From Sphingomonadaceae bacterium (lineage in GTDB: Bacteria; Pseudomonadota; Alphaproteobacteria; Sphingomonadales; Sphingomonadaceae), in NCBI GenBank assembly GCA_029268145.1, contig JAJUHA010000008.1, forward strand, positions 1 through 64,000: a DNA stretch of 64,000 nucleotides, given 5' to 3'. Shown here in pieces: positions 26,106-35,100 of the stretch. The stretch's first letter is position 1. Each line of letters begins with the position of its first letter. The position numbers and the translations under genes were made by a program. The notes below the pieces were generated by a model, which saw nothing but the letters and a program-made list of their open reading frames with translations, was not told the DNA's origin and did not search any database.

Positions 26106-27710
26106 ATGTGGACGTTCGGCCAGGTCTATGACACGCTTGGTGGCAGGCTCGGCAGCGCGCCGGCGCTGGTGCATGGCGACACCGTCATCGACTGGGCGGG
26201 CTATGACCGGATGACCAACGCGCTCGCCCGCGCCTTCATGGCCGCCGGCGCCGGGCCCGACAGCAAGGTCGCGCATCTCATGCGCAATTCGCCGGCCTAT
26301 CTCCTCACCACCGGCGCCGCCTTCAAGGCCCGCATGGTCCATGTGAACGTCAACTACCGCTACGCCTCGGCCGAGCTGCACTACATCCTCGACAATTCGG
26401 ATGCGCATGTCGTGGTGTTCGACGCCGAGTTCGCCGCCGCGATGGACGAGATCCGCCACGAGCTTCCGCAGGTGAAGCTCTGGCTCCAGGTGGGCGGCAC
26501 GCCGCCGTCCTGGGCCGGATCCTTCGCTGCGGCGACCGAAGGGCCGGCCGACCCGATCGGCGCGGAGCACCGCTATGGCGACCTCTTCTTCATCTACACC
26601 GGCGGCACCACGGGGATGCCCAAGGGCGTGATGTGGGAGCAGGGGGCCATCTTCACCCTGCTGGGCGGCGGCGCGCCGGTGCTCTTCGCCGAGCCCCCGG
26701 CCTCGCTCGAGGCGCATGTCGAGGCGGTCATGGCCAACCCGGCGCGGAGGAAGGCGCTGGTGCTTCCGCCGCTGATGCACGGCACCGGGCTCCTCATGGG
26801 CATCTATGCCCTGGCGCTCGGCGGCACGGTCATCACCCAGGCAAGCCGGAGCTTCGATGCCGCGGATGCGCTGCGGCTGGCCGCCGCCAACCGGCCCGAC
26901 CTTGCCGTCATCGTCGGCGATGCCTTCGCCCGGCCCATCCTGCGCGCGATCGAGGCCAGCGGCGGCGCGCTGGCCGACGGGCTTTCGAGCCTCAAGGTCA
27001 TGATCTCCTCTGGCACCATGTGGTCGCCGGAAGTGAAGGCCGGGCTCCTGGCGCACGCCCCGCAGATGCTGTGCGTCGACAGCTACGGCTCGTCGGAAGG
27101 GCTGGGCTATGGCACCTCGGTCTCGACTGCGGCCGCGCCCGATGCGCCCACCCGCTTCCAGCACGACCCCAACACGATCGTCCTCGACGAGGACATGCGC
27201 CCGATCGCACCCGGATCGGGGAAGATCGGCCGGATCGCCCGCACCGGGCTGGTGCCGCTCGGCTACTGGAAGGATCCGGAGAAGAGCGCGCGAACCTTCG
27301 TCGAGATCGACGGCAGGCGCTACACCATCCCCGGCGACTTCGCCTCGCTCGAGGCCGACGGCAGCATCGTCCTCCTCGGGCGCGGCTCGCAGTGCATCAA
27401 CACCGGTGGCGAGAAGGTGTTCCCCGAGGAAGTCGAGGAAGCGCTGAAGACCCACCCGGCGGTGGAAGACGCGCTGGTCTTCGGCGTGCCCGACGAGACC
27501 TGGGGCCAGGCGGTGACGGCGGTCGCCGAGACGCGCGCGCCCGTGAGCGAGGCGGATCTCATCGCCCATGTGAAGGCGAGCCACGCCCACTACAAGGCGC
27601 CCAAGCGCGTGGTGCTGGTGGAGAAGGTGCCGCGCGCCCCCAACGGCAAGCCGGACTATGAGAGCGCGCGGGCGCTGGCGGCGGGAGCCGGAATCCGCAC
27701 CGCCGCCTGA
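26106..27710 (+). CDS. Acyl-CoA synthetase (AMP-forming, FadD-like)
   Basis: A 534-aa ANL-superfamily enzyme that activates a carboxylic acid to its CoA thioester. The P-loop FFIYTGGTTGMPKGVMWE is near residue 165. Later motifs are VDSYGSSEGLGYGTS (A5), YTIPGDFASLEADGSI (A7), GRGSQCINTGGEKVFPEEVE (A8) and the catalytic Lys region VEKVPRAPNGKPDYESAR (A10). It reads like the group of bacterial acyl-CoA synthetases near steroid or branched-chain degradation genes. The GAGG site just before ATG 26106 supports the start. It ends 9 bp before the convergent kinase gene. Confidence 0.92.
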   Translation: MWTFGQVYDTLGGRLGSAPALVHGDTVIDWAGYDRMTNALARAFMAAGAGPDSKVAHLMRNSPAYLLTTGAAFKARMVHVNVNYRYASAELHYILDNSDAHVVVFDAEFAAAMDEIRHELPQVKLWLQVGGTPPSWAGSFAAATEGPADPIGAEHRYGDLFFIYTGGTTGMPKGVMWEQGAIFTLLGGGAPVLFAEPPASLEAHVEAVMANPARRKALVLPPLMHGTGLLMGIYALALGGTVITQASRSFDAADALRLAAANRPDLAVIVGDAFARPILRAIEASGGALADGLSSLKVMISSGTMWSPEVKAGLLAHAPQMLCVDSYGSSEGLGYGTSVSTAAAPDAPTRFQHDPNTIVLDEDMRPIAPGSGKIGRIARTGLVPLGYWKDPEKSARTFVEIDGRRYTIPGDFASLEADGSIVLLGRGSQCINTGGEKVFPEEVEEALKTHPAVEDALVFGVPDETWGQAVTAVAETRAPVSEADLIAHVKASHAHYKAPKRVVLVEKVPRAPNGKPDYESARALAAGAGIRTAA

Positions 27711-27719
27711 CCCGGCCGG

Positions 27720-30092
27720 TCAGCCGTCCCGCCCGGCAAGCGGGATCGCGAAGCCGAAGGTCGCGCCCTCCCCGGGCCGCGAGTCGACGAAGACCCGTCC
27801 GCCGTGCCGGGCGACCACCCGCTTCACGAACGGCAGCCCGAGCCCCGCGCCAGACTCCGCGGGCTGGCCCTCGGCGGGCGCGAGCCGGTGGAAGGGTTCC
27901 CACACCCGGGCGAGGTCCGCCTCGGCGATGCCCTGGCCATGGTCGCGCACGAAGAGCAGCGCCTCGCCCCCGTCGAGGCGGATCCCGGTCTCCACCGTTC
28001 CCCGGCCGCCGTACTTGAGCGCATTCCCGAGGAGATTGTGGATGGCCCGGGTGAGCAGCGCCCGATCCCCCATGACCAGCGCCTCGCCTTCGGGCAGCGC
28101 GGTCTCCACCCTGATGCCGCGGCTGCGGGCCTGGGGCCAGAGATCGTCGACGGCATCGACCAGGGCATCGGCAAGGTCCATGGGCGCAAGCGTCGGCGTC
28201 ACCGTGCCGGCCCGGGCGAACTGGACATACTGGTCGGCGAGATCGAGCGTCTGCCGGGCGTAGCGGGCGAGCCGGTCGGCGAGGTCGCGCGGAAGCGCAC
28301 GGCCTTCGGTTCCGAGCAGCGCGAGGATCGAGGCCTGCGGGCTGCGCATGTCGTGGGTGAGGAGCTTGAGGGCTTCCTCGCGCTGGCGCTCGGTCTCGCG
28401 CAGGCGGGTGATGTCGGCGAGCCGGACGATCCAGCCGAGCGGCGCGCGCGTGTCGTCCGAGAGGAAGGCAAGGCGCACGTCGAGGACGCGGCCGTCGTCG
28501 AGCGTCCATTCGCGCGGCTCGGGCGAGGGCAGCAGGCCGCGGCGGATCCGCGCCGCAATGTCGGACACCTCATCCTCGCCGCCATCGAGCGCGGGGGCGA
28601 GCGCGCCGAGCACGGCGGCGAGCGGCTGGCCCTCGAGATCGCCTGCGCGATAGGGCGCGAACAGCGCGCGGGCGACCTCGTTGGCGATGAGGACCCGGCC
28701 GTCGAGGTCGGTCACCAGCGCCGCGTCGGGCAGGCTGTCGAGCGATTCGGCGATGAACCGCTTCAGGTTGCGCACATCCTCGATCGCCCCGTGCATGAGG
28801 GCGACCTGCCGGGCGACCGGGTCCCCCACCGGAACCTCGCGCTCGCCGCGCAGGAAGCCGCCCTCGCCCGCCAGCGCCTCGAGTTCGGTGGCCATGTAGC
28901 GGTTGGCAAAGTCGAGCCGGCGCCAGCCCCACAGCGGGAACAGCAGGGCGAGCGCCACCAGCGCATTGGCCGGCGGGAACCACCAGCCGGCCATCACCAG
29001 CCCGGCCGCGGCGGCGAGCACCAGAAGCCCCAGGCCCGCGCCGATCCACAGGTTGGTCCGCGGGCGGAGAAGGAGGAGGCCCGCCATCAGCGCCAGGACC
29101 GGGACGAGCGCGAAGGCCAGTTGCGCCGGAAGGGGCGCCACCCGGATCACATCGTCCGATCGTGCACCGTCGAGGGCGTTGGCGAGGAGCTCGACCCCCG
29201 CCATCGTCGCGGCATCGCCGGAAACCGGTGTCGCGAATCTGTCGCCGAGGCCGGAGCCGGTGGCGCCGACCAGGATGATCCGCCCGGCAAGGAACTCGCG
29301 CGGAGTCCGGCCCTCGAGCACGTCGACGAAGGAGGCATGGCCATAGCCTCCCGGGAGCGGCGCGAAGCGGATCCGCACGTTGCGCCTGCCGAACAGGCGC
29401 GCGCCATCGGGCGGGGGCCCTGCGGCGAGGCGCGCGCCGCGCGCCCGCGCGTCGACCGCCTCGATGAAGTGGGGCACCGGGGTGCCGTCGGCGCGCGACA
29501 GCCGCTCGATCGCGCGGAGCACGCCGTCGCGCTCCGGCCGCAGGCCGGCGTGGCCGAGCGCAGGCCCGGCCGCGACCAGCGCGCCGACCGGACGCAGCAC
29601 TTCGGATGCCCGCCCGTCCTTCCCCGGCACCTCGACCAGATAGGGGAGGACGACGTTGCCGGCGCGGCGAATGGCTTCGGCCAGGGCCCGATCGTCGGCC
29701 GGGTCGGCAGCGGGCTCGAGGAAGAGCACGTCATAGCCGATGACGCGCGCACCGGCCGCGCGGAGCCGGTCGATGAGCTCGGCGTGGCGCCGGCGCGGCC
29801 AGGGCCATTCGCCGAGCGCCTGCAGGCTGCGGTTGTCGATGGCGACGATCTGGATGTCGGCCGAGGGCGTCCGGGGGTTCAGCCGGAGCGCGGCATCGTA
29901 GAGGAGATTGTCGAGCCGCTCGATCGGGCGGGTCCAGGTGGCAAGGGCAACCGCGACCACGGCGCCGATGAGCAGGCCGATCCATTCGAAGAGCAGGCCC
30001 CGGCGCGCTGCGGGCGGGGCATGATGCCGGACGGCTGCCCGCGGCGCGCTTCGCCCGCCCCCTTCGGCAAGCGGGCGGAGCTCAGGACGCAC
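27720..30092 (-). CDS. CHASE2-domain sensor histidine kinase
   Basis: A 790-aa membrane kinase. TM1 is near residues 35-52 (LIGAVVAVALATWTR). An extracytoplasmic CHASE2 domain runs about 60-330 (IQIVAIDNRSLQALGEWPWP, VIGYDVLFLEPA, ARLFGRRNVRIRFAP, VDVLEGRTPREFLAGRIILV). Three TM segments follow (about 340-425). A PAS-like domain lies at about 470-560 (DSLPDAALVTDLDGRVLIAN). The HisKA site is His580 in LTHDMRSPQASIL. The HATPase domain has NLLGNALKYGG, DHGQGIAEADL and GAGLGLPFVKRVV. The 5' end overlaps the FecR gene by 11 bp. It should phosphorylate the response regulator encoded first in the same three-gene unit. The stimulus is unknown. Confidence 0.93.
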   Translation of the reverse strand: MRPELRPLAEGGGRSAPRAAVRHHAPPAARRGLLFEWIGLLIGAVVAVALATWTRPIERLDNLLYDAALRLNPRTPSADIQIVAIDNRSLQALGEWPWPRRRHAELIDRLRAAGARVIGYDVLFLEPAADPADDRALAEAIRRAGNVVLPYLVEVPGKDGRASEVLRPVGALVAAGPALGHAGLRPERDGVLRAIERLSRADGTPVPHFIEAVDARARGARLAAGPPPDGARLFGRRNVRIRFAPLPGGYGHASFVDVLEGRTPREFLAGRIILVGATGSGLGDRFATPVSGDAATMAGVELLANALDGARSDDVIRVAPLPAQLAFALVPVLALMAGLLLLRPRTNLWIGAGLGLLVLAAAAGLVMAGWWFPPANALVALALLFPLWGWRRLDFANRYMATELEALAGEGGFLRGEREVPVGDPVARQVALMHGAIEDVRNLKRFIAESLDSLPDAALVTDLDGRVLIANEVARALFAPYRAGDLEGQPLAAVLGALAPALDGGEDEVSDIAARIRRGLLPSPEPREWTLDDGRVLDVRLAFLSDDTRAPLGWIVRLADITRLRETERQREEALKLLTHDMRSPQASILALLGTEGRALPRDLADRLARYARQTLDLADQYVQFARAGTVTPTLAPMDLADALVDAVDDLWPQARSRGIRVETALPEGEALVMGDRALLTRAIHNLLGNALKYGGRGTVETGIRLDGGEALLFVRDHGQGIAEADLARVWEPFHRLAPAEGQPAESGAGLGLPFVKRVVARHGGRVFVDSRPGEGATFGFAIPLAGRDG

Positions 30093-31824
30093 CCGCTCTC
30101 CGGCTGTCCGCGCGCGCGCGGCGGGCGCGCAGCCCGAGGCCGATCATCCCGAACCCGGCGATGAGGATCGCCCAGGTCGCCGGCTCGGGAACGGGGGCGG
30201 CAACGGGGCCCGTGGCGGGGCCAGGCACGGGGAGTGCCGGGGGTGGCACGATCGGCGCCGGCGCGGCGGTGCCAGGCACGATCGGCGGGGAACCCGGAAT
30301 GGGAAGCCCGAGAGCGCCGGGAAGCGCCGGAAGGCCGGGGTCGGGCACGGCAGGGGAAGGAAGTTCCGGTGCGGGCAGGCCCGGTTCGGCCGGCGTGACA
30401 GGCGAGACCGGCGCTCCGACGCCGCCGGAGCTGCCCCAGCTGCCGGCTGGCGCCAGGGCGGGACGCATCTGCCCGACGGGGCCAAGCGACCAGAGCGCGA
30501 CGCTGGAGCTGCCGCCTTCGTCGAGGAGCTCCTCGACACCCTCGGAGCTGTCGCCCTCCTCGAGAAGGCTTGCCCCGAAGGTCTCGGCATAGACGCGGGC
30601 GATCGACTCGCCGACTTCGGCAAGCCCTTCGTCGAGATCGCCCGAGACCGGCTCCGAGGCCGGCGCGCTGCCCGTCCCCTCCGGTTCCGGATCCGGTCCG
30701 GGCGCCGTAGGAGCCGATGGACCGTTGCGCCCCGGCCCAACGCCTGCCGCCGAGGCACTGCGGTCGGGGAGGTCGAAGGTGAAGCGCGCCGGCAGGCCCT
30801 CCAACCCGTCCGAAGTCACGGCGGTCACGGCCAGATGGTAGCGGCCGGAGGGCAGGCCCTCGATGACGAACCGCCCGTCCGCGGATTCGGCCTCGGCCAC
30901 GGGATCGCGCAGGTTCGGGTCGGTCGCGACGATGGCGCGGAAGCCAAGGCCGCGCTCGGGCCGGAGCGCGAACCGCGCCACGCTGCCCCGCTGCACCGCC
31001 GGCATGTCGAGGGCGACCGGCGGCGCCGGCAGCCGCGTCACCGGGCCGGGGCCCGCCGCCGTGAACACGATGCCGGTGCCCGCCCGGAGCAGCCGCTCGG
31101 GCGCACGGCCCGCCGCAACGCCGACCCTGCCCTCGATCACGCCGGCCGACGCCCTGGCCATGCCCGGCGTGTAGCGCACCCGGAACTCGGTGCCGCGCAC
31201 CGCTGCCACGCCGACCGGCGTGGTGATCTCGTGCCGGCTGGTGGGATCGGGCAGCGGTACCACCCGCGATTGGGTGCCCCCGGCTTCCAGCCGGATCCGC
31301 CGGTCGAGGGCGCCGTTCAGGCTGTAGCGGCGCAGCCGCTCGAAGCGGATCGCGCTCGAGGTCGGCAGGGCAATCTCGCTGCCATCCGGCAGGCGCAGCG
31401 TCACGAAGCCGACGGCACCCGTCGCGATCCCGTCCCCCTCCTGCAGCCGCATGCCGATCCGCGCCGCCCGCGTCGTCCCGCCAGCGCGCACCCGGACATC
31501 GCCGCGAAAGGCGACGATCTCGGCAGCCGCGGGCGTCCGCCGGAGCCAGGCGGCATCGAGCCGGAGCCGGGTGCCGGCAGCGAGCGGGCTGGTCGCGCCC
31601 ATGCCGGCAAGGATCGCCGCATTGGCGGCCCGGGCGCGCCGCCAGTCGGCCGGGTCACGGAAATGCGCTTCGGCAAGCCCGGCCAGCGTGTCCCCCGCGA
31701 CCGTCTCGTAGACCAGGAAATCCCCGGAATCGGCCGCGCGCACGGACGCATCCGTCCCGCCAGCGCGGGGCGGGACGGACGCGCCTGCCATGAGCAGCAG
31801 AAGGGGAGCGAGCAGCGGGATCAT
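30082..31824 (-). CDS. FecR-domain surface protein with LysM-like N-terminus and PEPxxWA-CTERM tail
   Basis: A 580-aa exported protein. Signal peptide MIPLLAPLLLLMAGASV. Residues ~38-95 resemble a LysM unit (YETVAGDTLAGLAEAHF, then a TRLRLDAAWL end), which would bind peptidoglycan. A FecR domain lies at about 100-225 (RVRAGGTTRAARIGMRLQEG, VTLRLPDGSEIALP, TPVGVAAVRGTEFRV). A fibronectin-like segment near 265-350 follows, then a long Pro/Gly-rich linker with an acidic patch. The end VPEPATWAILIAGFGMIG plus an Arg cluster is a PEPxxWA-CTERM signal. Start overlaps the response-regulator stop by 4 bp and its end overlaps the kinase start by 11 bp. Likely role: envelope-side partner of the CHASE2 kinase. 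Confidence 0.88.
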   Translation of the reverse strand: MIPLLAPLLLLMAGASVPPRAGGTDASVRAADSGDFLVYETVAGDTLAGLAEAHFRDPADWRRARAANAAILAGMGATSPLAAGTRLRLDAAWLRRTPAAAEIVAFRGDVRVRAGGTTRAARIGMRLQEGDGIATGAVGFVTLRLPDGSEIALPTSSAIRFERLRRYSLNGALDRRIRLEAGGTQSRVVPLPDPTSRHEITTPVGVAAVRGTEFRVRYTPGMARASAGVIEGRVGVAAGRAPERLLRAGTGIVFTAAGPGPVTRLPAPPVALDMPAVQRGSVARFALRPERGLGFRAIVATDPNLRDPVAEAESADGRFVIEGLPSGRYHLAVTAVTSDGLEGLPARFTFDLPDRSASAAGVGPGRNGPSAPTAPGPDPEPEGTGSAPASEPVSGDLDEGLAEVGESIARVYAETFGASLLEEGDSSEGVEELLDEGGSSSVALWSLGPVGQMRPALAPAGSWGSSGGVGAPVSPVTPAEPGLPAPELPSPAVPDPGLPALPGALGLPIPGSPPIVPGTAAPAPIVPPPALPVPGPATGPVAAPVPEPATWAILIAGFGMIGLGLRARRARADSRRAGAS

Positions 31825-32573
31825 GCGGGGGCGGGCGGTGCCTCCTTCCGGTCATGGGTGGTCTGGGCCGCGGGCGCCTCCTCGACGGCCACGGCCCGCT
31901 CGAGCCGGTAGCCATAGGAGTAGACCGGAAGCAGTCTGTACCCGGTCTCGGCACGCAGGTGAAGCTTGGCGCGGACCTTGGAGACATGGGCGTCGAGCGT
32001 GCGCGACTCAAGGTCGGCGGCGGTTCCCCACACCGTCTCGAGCAGCCAGGACCGGGCGAGCGGCCGCGCCAGATTCTCGAAGAAGGTGAGCGCCAGCGCG
32101 AATTCCTTGGCGGTGAGCTTCACCTCCTTGCCGTCGAAGCGCACGGTCTCGTTCGCCCGGTCGAAGCTGTAGGGCCCGAAGCGGACCACCGGCGCGGACG
32201 GCCGCTGCATCGCGGCGCGGCGCAGGATGGCCTCGACCCGCGCGCGGAACACCTCGGGCACCAGCGGCTTGACGATATAGTCGTCGGCGCCGGCCTCGAG
32301 GCCCGTCACCACATCGCCATCATCGGCGCGCGAGGTGAGCATCAGCACGGGTGTCCCGGCATAGGGCCCCTGCCGGAGCATCCGGAGCACCTCGACTCCG
32401 TCGAGCCCGGGCATGCACCAGTCGAGGACGACGAGATCATAGGTCTCGTGGCGCAGCCGGCTGATGAGCGCGCGCCCGGACGTCATCATGTCGCAGCTGT
32501 GGCCGGCCCCCTCGAGGAGGCTGCGCACCAGCTCGGCCTGGGCCCGGTCATCGTCCACCACCGCGCATCGCAT
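31821..32573 (-). CDS. OmpR/PhoB-type response regulator
   Basis: About 250 aa. The receiver domain starts MRCAVVDDDRAQAELV; the phosphoacceptor is Asp51 in DLVVLDWCMPGLDGVEVL, followed by the conserved Thr/Ser in VLMLTSRADD and Lys in DDYIVKP. The winged-helix output domain covers about 130-230 (VKLTAKEFALALTFFENL, TLDAHVSKVRAKLHL, GYRLLPVYSYGYRLE). The start at 32573 has GGAG six bases upstream; an ATG at 32585 has its purine run too close. It is the first gene of a fully overlapping RR-FecR-kinase unit. Its 271-bp upstream gap to the SWIB gene contains no obvious consensus promoter. Confidence 0.93.
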   Translation of the reverse strand: MRCAVVDDDRAQAELVRSLLEGAGHSCDMMTSGRALISRLRHETYDLVVLDWCMPGLDGVEVLRMLRQGPYAGTPVLMLTSRADDGDVVTGLEAGADDYIVKPLVPEVFRARVEAILRRAAMQRPSAPVVRFGPYSFDRANETVRFDGKEVKLTAKEFALALTFFENLARPLARSWLLETVWGTAADLESRTLDAHVSKVRAKLHLRAETGYRLLPVYSYGYRLERAVAVEEAPAAQTTHDRKEAPPAPA

Positions 32574-32844
32574 GATCGGCTCCATCCTCGTCAATAGCGC
32601 AGGGATGAACCTAGCACGATGCCTGACCAAGGATTGTTAACGATCTTTGCCAGCTCCGGTCCAGCGGGGGCACCGACCGCCGGCGGGTGCGTCATCAGTG
32701 TGCCTGCTCCGGCAGAATTGCACCCATCCCGGCAACTCCCCCATTGTGTTTCCCGAATGTTTCAGCGCATGGCCTGCACCAGGCCACGGACGGCGGGGAT
32801 CCGTGCGAGGGTCAAGACAATCGGGTGAAGGGAGAGGGTTCGAA

Positions 32845-33099
32845 ATGGCCACCAGGAAACCGAACGCGCTGCAGACACCGCTCACGCCGTCGGCCGAGCT
32901 TGCCGCGATCGTCGGGCCCGACCCGGTCGCGCGCGGCGAGGCGGTCAAGCGGGTGTGGGACTATATCAAGGCCAACAAGCTGCAGGACCCAAAGGACAAG
33001 CGGCGGATCAATGCCGACGCGACGCTGAAGCGCGTGTTCGGGCGCGACAGCTGCACCATGTTCGAGATGAACAAGTATCTGGCGCAGCATCTGAAATAG
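32845..33099 (+). CDS. SWIB/MDM2-domain protein
   Basis: An 84-aa protein that is almost entirely one SWIB/MDM2 domain: TPSAELAAIVGPDPVARGEA, VWDYIKANKLQDPKDKRRIN, ADATLKRVFGRDSCTMFEMN, KYLAQHLK. The fold is best known from eukaryotic SWI/SNF subunits; bacterial copies are common in alphaproteobacteria and chlamydiae, with a suspected DNA- or nucleoid-related role that is not proven. The ATG at 32845 has GGGAGAGGG nine bases upstream. It faces away from the response-regulator operon and converges on the polyketide cluster. Confidence 0.9.
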   Translation: MATRKPNALQTPLTPSAELAAIVGPDPVARGEAVKRVWDYIKANKLQDPKDKRRINADATLKRVFGRDSCTMFEMNKYLAQHLK

Positions 33100-33139
33100 C
33101 CTCGCGCCGCGGGGCCGGCGCGAACGCGTCAGGGGGGCC

Positions 33140-34315
33140 TCAGGCATAGCCGCGGTGCCGGGCGGCAGGGCCTGCTGCTGCTGCGCGGACCGCCTCGGGC
33201 CGCAGCCTCGTCAGCCGCGCCGAAAGGGTGAGGAGGCCCGGCACGAGCCGGACAAGCGTGACGAGCCGGCCCTGGCGCACGGGCCCCTCGCCCACCAGCT
33301 TCTGGATCAGGGTGGCGCGGGCAATGGCGGGCGCTGCGTCGCGCGCCAGCGCGGCGCCATAGGCGGCGGCCCCCTGTCCCGAGAGAATCGCGGTTGCGGC
33401 AAGACGGGCGCCGTGGAGCGAGAGCCCCATGCCGTCCCCGGTGAAGCTGGGGATGACCGTCGCCTGGTCTCCCACCGGCAGGCGCAGCGCCGGCGCGTCC
33501 GGGCCGGGCCGCCAGACATAGCCATAGGGCACCCGGCTGATCGCGAGCGGCCGGTCGAGCAGCGGCAGGGCGGCCTCGAGCCGGCGGGCGAGATGCGCCG
33601 ACTCGGCGCAGAGGCTGGCGAGGAGCGAATCGAACCGGCCGCCCGCGGCCCGGTAGCGCTCGGCCGAGACGAGCAGGCAGAGATTGGCCATCTGCCGCTC
33701 GACCAGCTGGAGCCCGGCGTAGCCGCCGGAGAAGAGGATGAGCTCGACATGGTCGGCGAGCGCCTCGCGCATGGCCGGCTGCAGCCGGAAATAGCTCTTG
33801 AAGCCGAGCTGATGGTCGAGCGTGCCGGCATGCGCCCGGAAGGCCCCGCGCAGCGCGTGCTTGCCGGTTGCCACCACGGTGACGTCGGCCTGCATCGGGC
33901 CAAGGCTGGTCGCAAGCGCGCCATCGGGCTCGAGCGCGCGGACCTGGCAGCCGCGCACCACCTCCGCTCCGGCGGCCGCCGCGCGTTCGAGGAGCGCGGC
34001 GTCGAGGCGGTGGCGCGTCAGCGACTGGCCGGTGAAGCCAAGCGGTGCAGCCACCGCCCGCCCGCCCGCGACCAGCCGGACATGGCGGATGGGAACGGCG
34101 CCGAGCGCGGCGAGATCGACTCCGAGGTCGGCGAGCAGGGCCTGGGCTTCCCACGACAGGAACTCGCCGCAGATCCGGTGCTGGGGATGGAGGTCGCGCT
34201 CGATCACGCGCACCTGCCTGCCGCCGCGGGCAAGCCAGATGGCCGTGGCCGCCCCGGCAAGGCCGCCGCCGGCGACCAGCACCTCCGGGAACGCGGCGGG
34301 GCGCGCGCGGCTCAT
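33140..34315 (-). CDS. FAD-dependent oxidoreductase (geranylgeranyl-reductase/UbiH-like) of the type III PKS cluster
   Basis: A 391-aa flavoprotein. The FAD dinucleotide motif is VLVAGGGLAGAATAIWLARG near residue 12; RVIERDLHPQHRICGEFLS follows, then VPSF-type second FAD site TVIPSFTGDGMGLSLHGARL near 285. This is the layout of the geranylgeranyl-reductase / group A monooxygenase family. Its start overlaps the methyltransferase stop by 4 bp, so it is the third gene of a PKS-methyltransferase-oxidoreductase operon. By analogy to the Streptomyces srsABC genes it may hydroxylate or oxidise the resorcinol ring to a quinol or quinone; that is inference from gene order. Confidence 0.85.
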   Translation of the reverse strand: MSRARPAAFPEVLVAGGGLAGAATAIWLARGGRQVRVIERDLHPQHRICGEFLSWEAQALLADLGVDLAALGAVPIRHVRLVAGGRAVAAPLGFTGQSLTRHRLDAALLERAAAAGAEVVRGCQVRALEPDGALATSLGPMQADVTVVATGKHALRGAFRAHAGTLDHQLGFKSYFRLQPAMREALADHVELILFSGGYAGLQLVERQMANLCLLVSAERYRAAGGRFDSLLASLCAESAHLARRLEAALPLLDRPLAISRVPYGYVWRPGPDAPALRLPVGDQATVIPSFTGDGMGLSLHGARLAATAILSGQGAAAYGAALARDAAPAIARATLIQKLVGEGPVRQGRLVTLVRLVPGLLTLSARLTRLRPEAVRAAAAGPAARHRGYA

Positions 34316-35100
34316 CGCCGGATCCGGGCGACGCAGAGCCGGAACGGCAGGTGCCAGGTGACGCGGGCACCCTGCACGCCGGCCTCACCGAGCAGGCGGG
34401 CCCAGTCCGCGGCGACGAAGGCCCGGGCCACGGAGAGGGGGCCATCGTGGCGGACGAAGCGGTGCCAGCGCATCGCCGCCGCCAGCAGGGCGAAGCCGTG
34501 GTGGGCGAACCAGTGGCGGTGCAGGTCGTTCACGAACCAGCCGTGGCTTGCCGTCTCCTCCATCCAGCGCAGGAAGCGGACCACGCCGGCATCGTCGAGG
34601 TGATGGGCGAAGAGCGCGCTGGTGATCACATGCGGCGCGGGCACGCCGCGCAGGTCGAAGATGTCGGCCGTGACCCAGTCGATCGCCATGCCGGCGGGGG
34701 TCGCCGCGCGCGCGGCTGCAGCCGCGTGGGGATTGAGGTCGACCCCCGTGAGCCGCGGCACCAGGCCCCGGCGCGTGGCAAAGCGGTGGATCTGGCGCAG
34801 CATCTCGCCCTGGCCCGACCCGGCATCGAGCAGCCGGAGTTCGGTGCCGCGCGGCCATCCCGCCGTCAGCCGCGCGAGGAAGGCGAGCGTCGGCCGGGCG
34901 GCGAGGGTGAGCCGGTTCACCTTCTCGAGATCGGCGAGGCAGGCGGCGAAATCCGCCGCGCTGACGGCCTCGGTGTCCATCCATTCGGGCTCGTCGGCGC
35001 GGCGCGAGAAGTCGCGCCAGCGGAAGAGCGGGCCGGACCCGCTGCCCGCCCCGCTGCCCGGGCTGGCCGGCTCAGAGCCTGCGGAAGCGGAAGGTCTCAC
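34312..35100 (-). CDS. Methyltransferase of the type III PKS cluster
   Basis: A 262-aa class I methyltransferase. SAM motif I is LRLLDAGSGQGEMLRQIHRF, then LTGVDLNPHAAAAARAATP and VTADIFDLRGVPAPHVITSA. The segment FAHHLDDAGVVRFLRWMEE and GWFVNDLHRHWFAHHGFALL are typical of the methyltransferase found next to type III PKS genes in proteobacteria. The start at 35100 overlaps the PKS end by 29 bp, and the N-terminus is Ser/Gly-rich, so a later start is possible. Expected to methylate the polyketide product. Confidence 0.85.
   Translation of the reverse strand: MRPSASAGSEPASPGSGAGSGSGPLFRWRDFSRRADEPEWMDTEAVSAADFAACLADLEKVNRLTLAARPTLAFLARLTAGWPRGTELRLLDAGSGQGEMLRQIHRFATRRGLVPRLTGVDLNPHAAAAARAATPAGMAIDWVTADIFDLRGVPAPHVITSALFAHHLDDAGVVRFLRWMEETASHGWFVNDLHRHWFAHHGFALLAAAMRWHRFVRHDGPLSVARAFVAADWARLLGEAGVQGARVTWHLPFRLCVARIRR

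Noticed and set aside
33155-34603. A 482-codon open frame on the + strand opposite the oxidoreductase gene
   Set aside because: Shadow of a well-supported gene; no motif and no ribosome-binding site.
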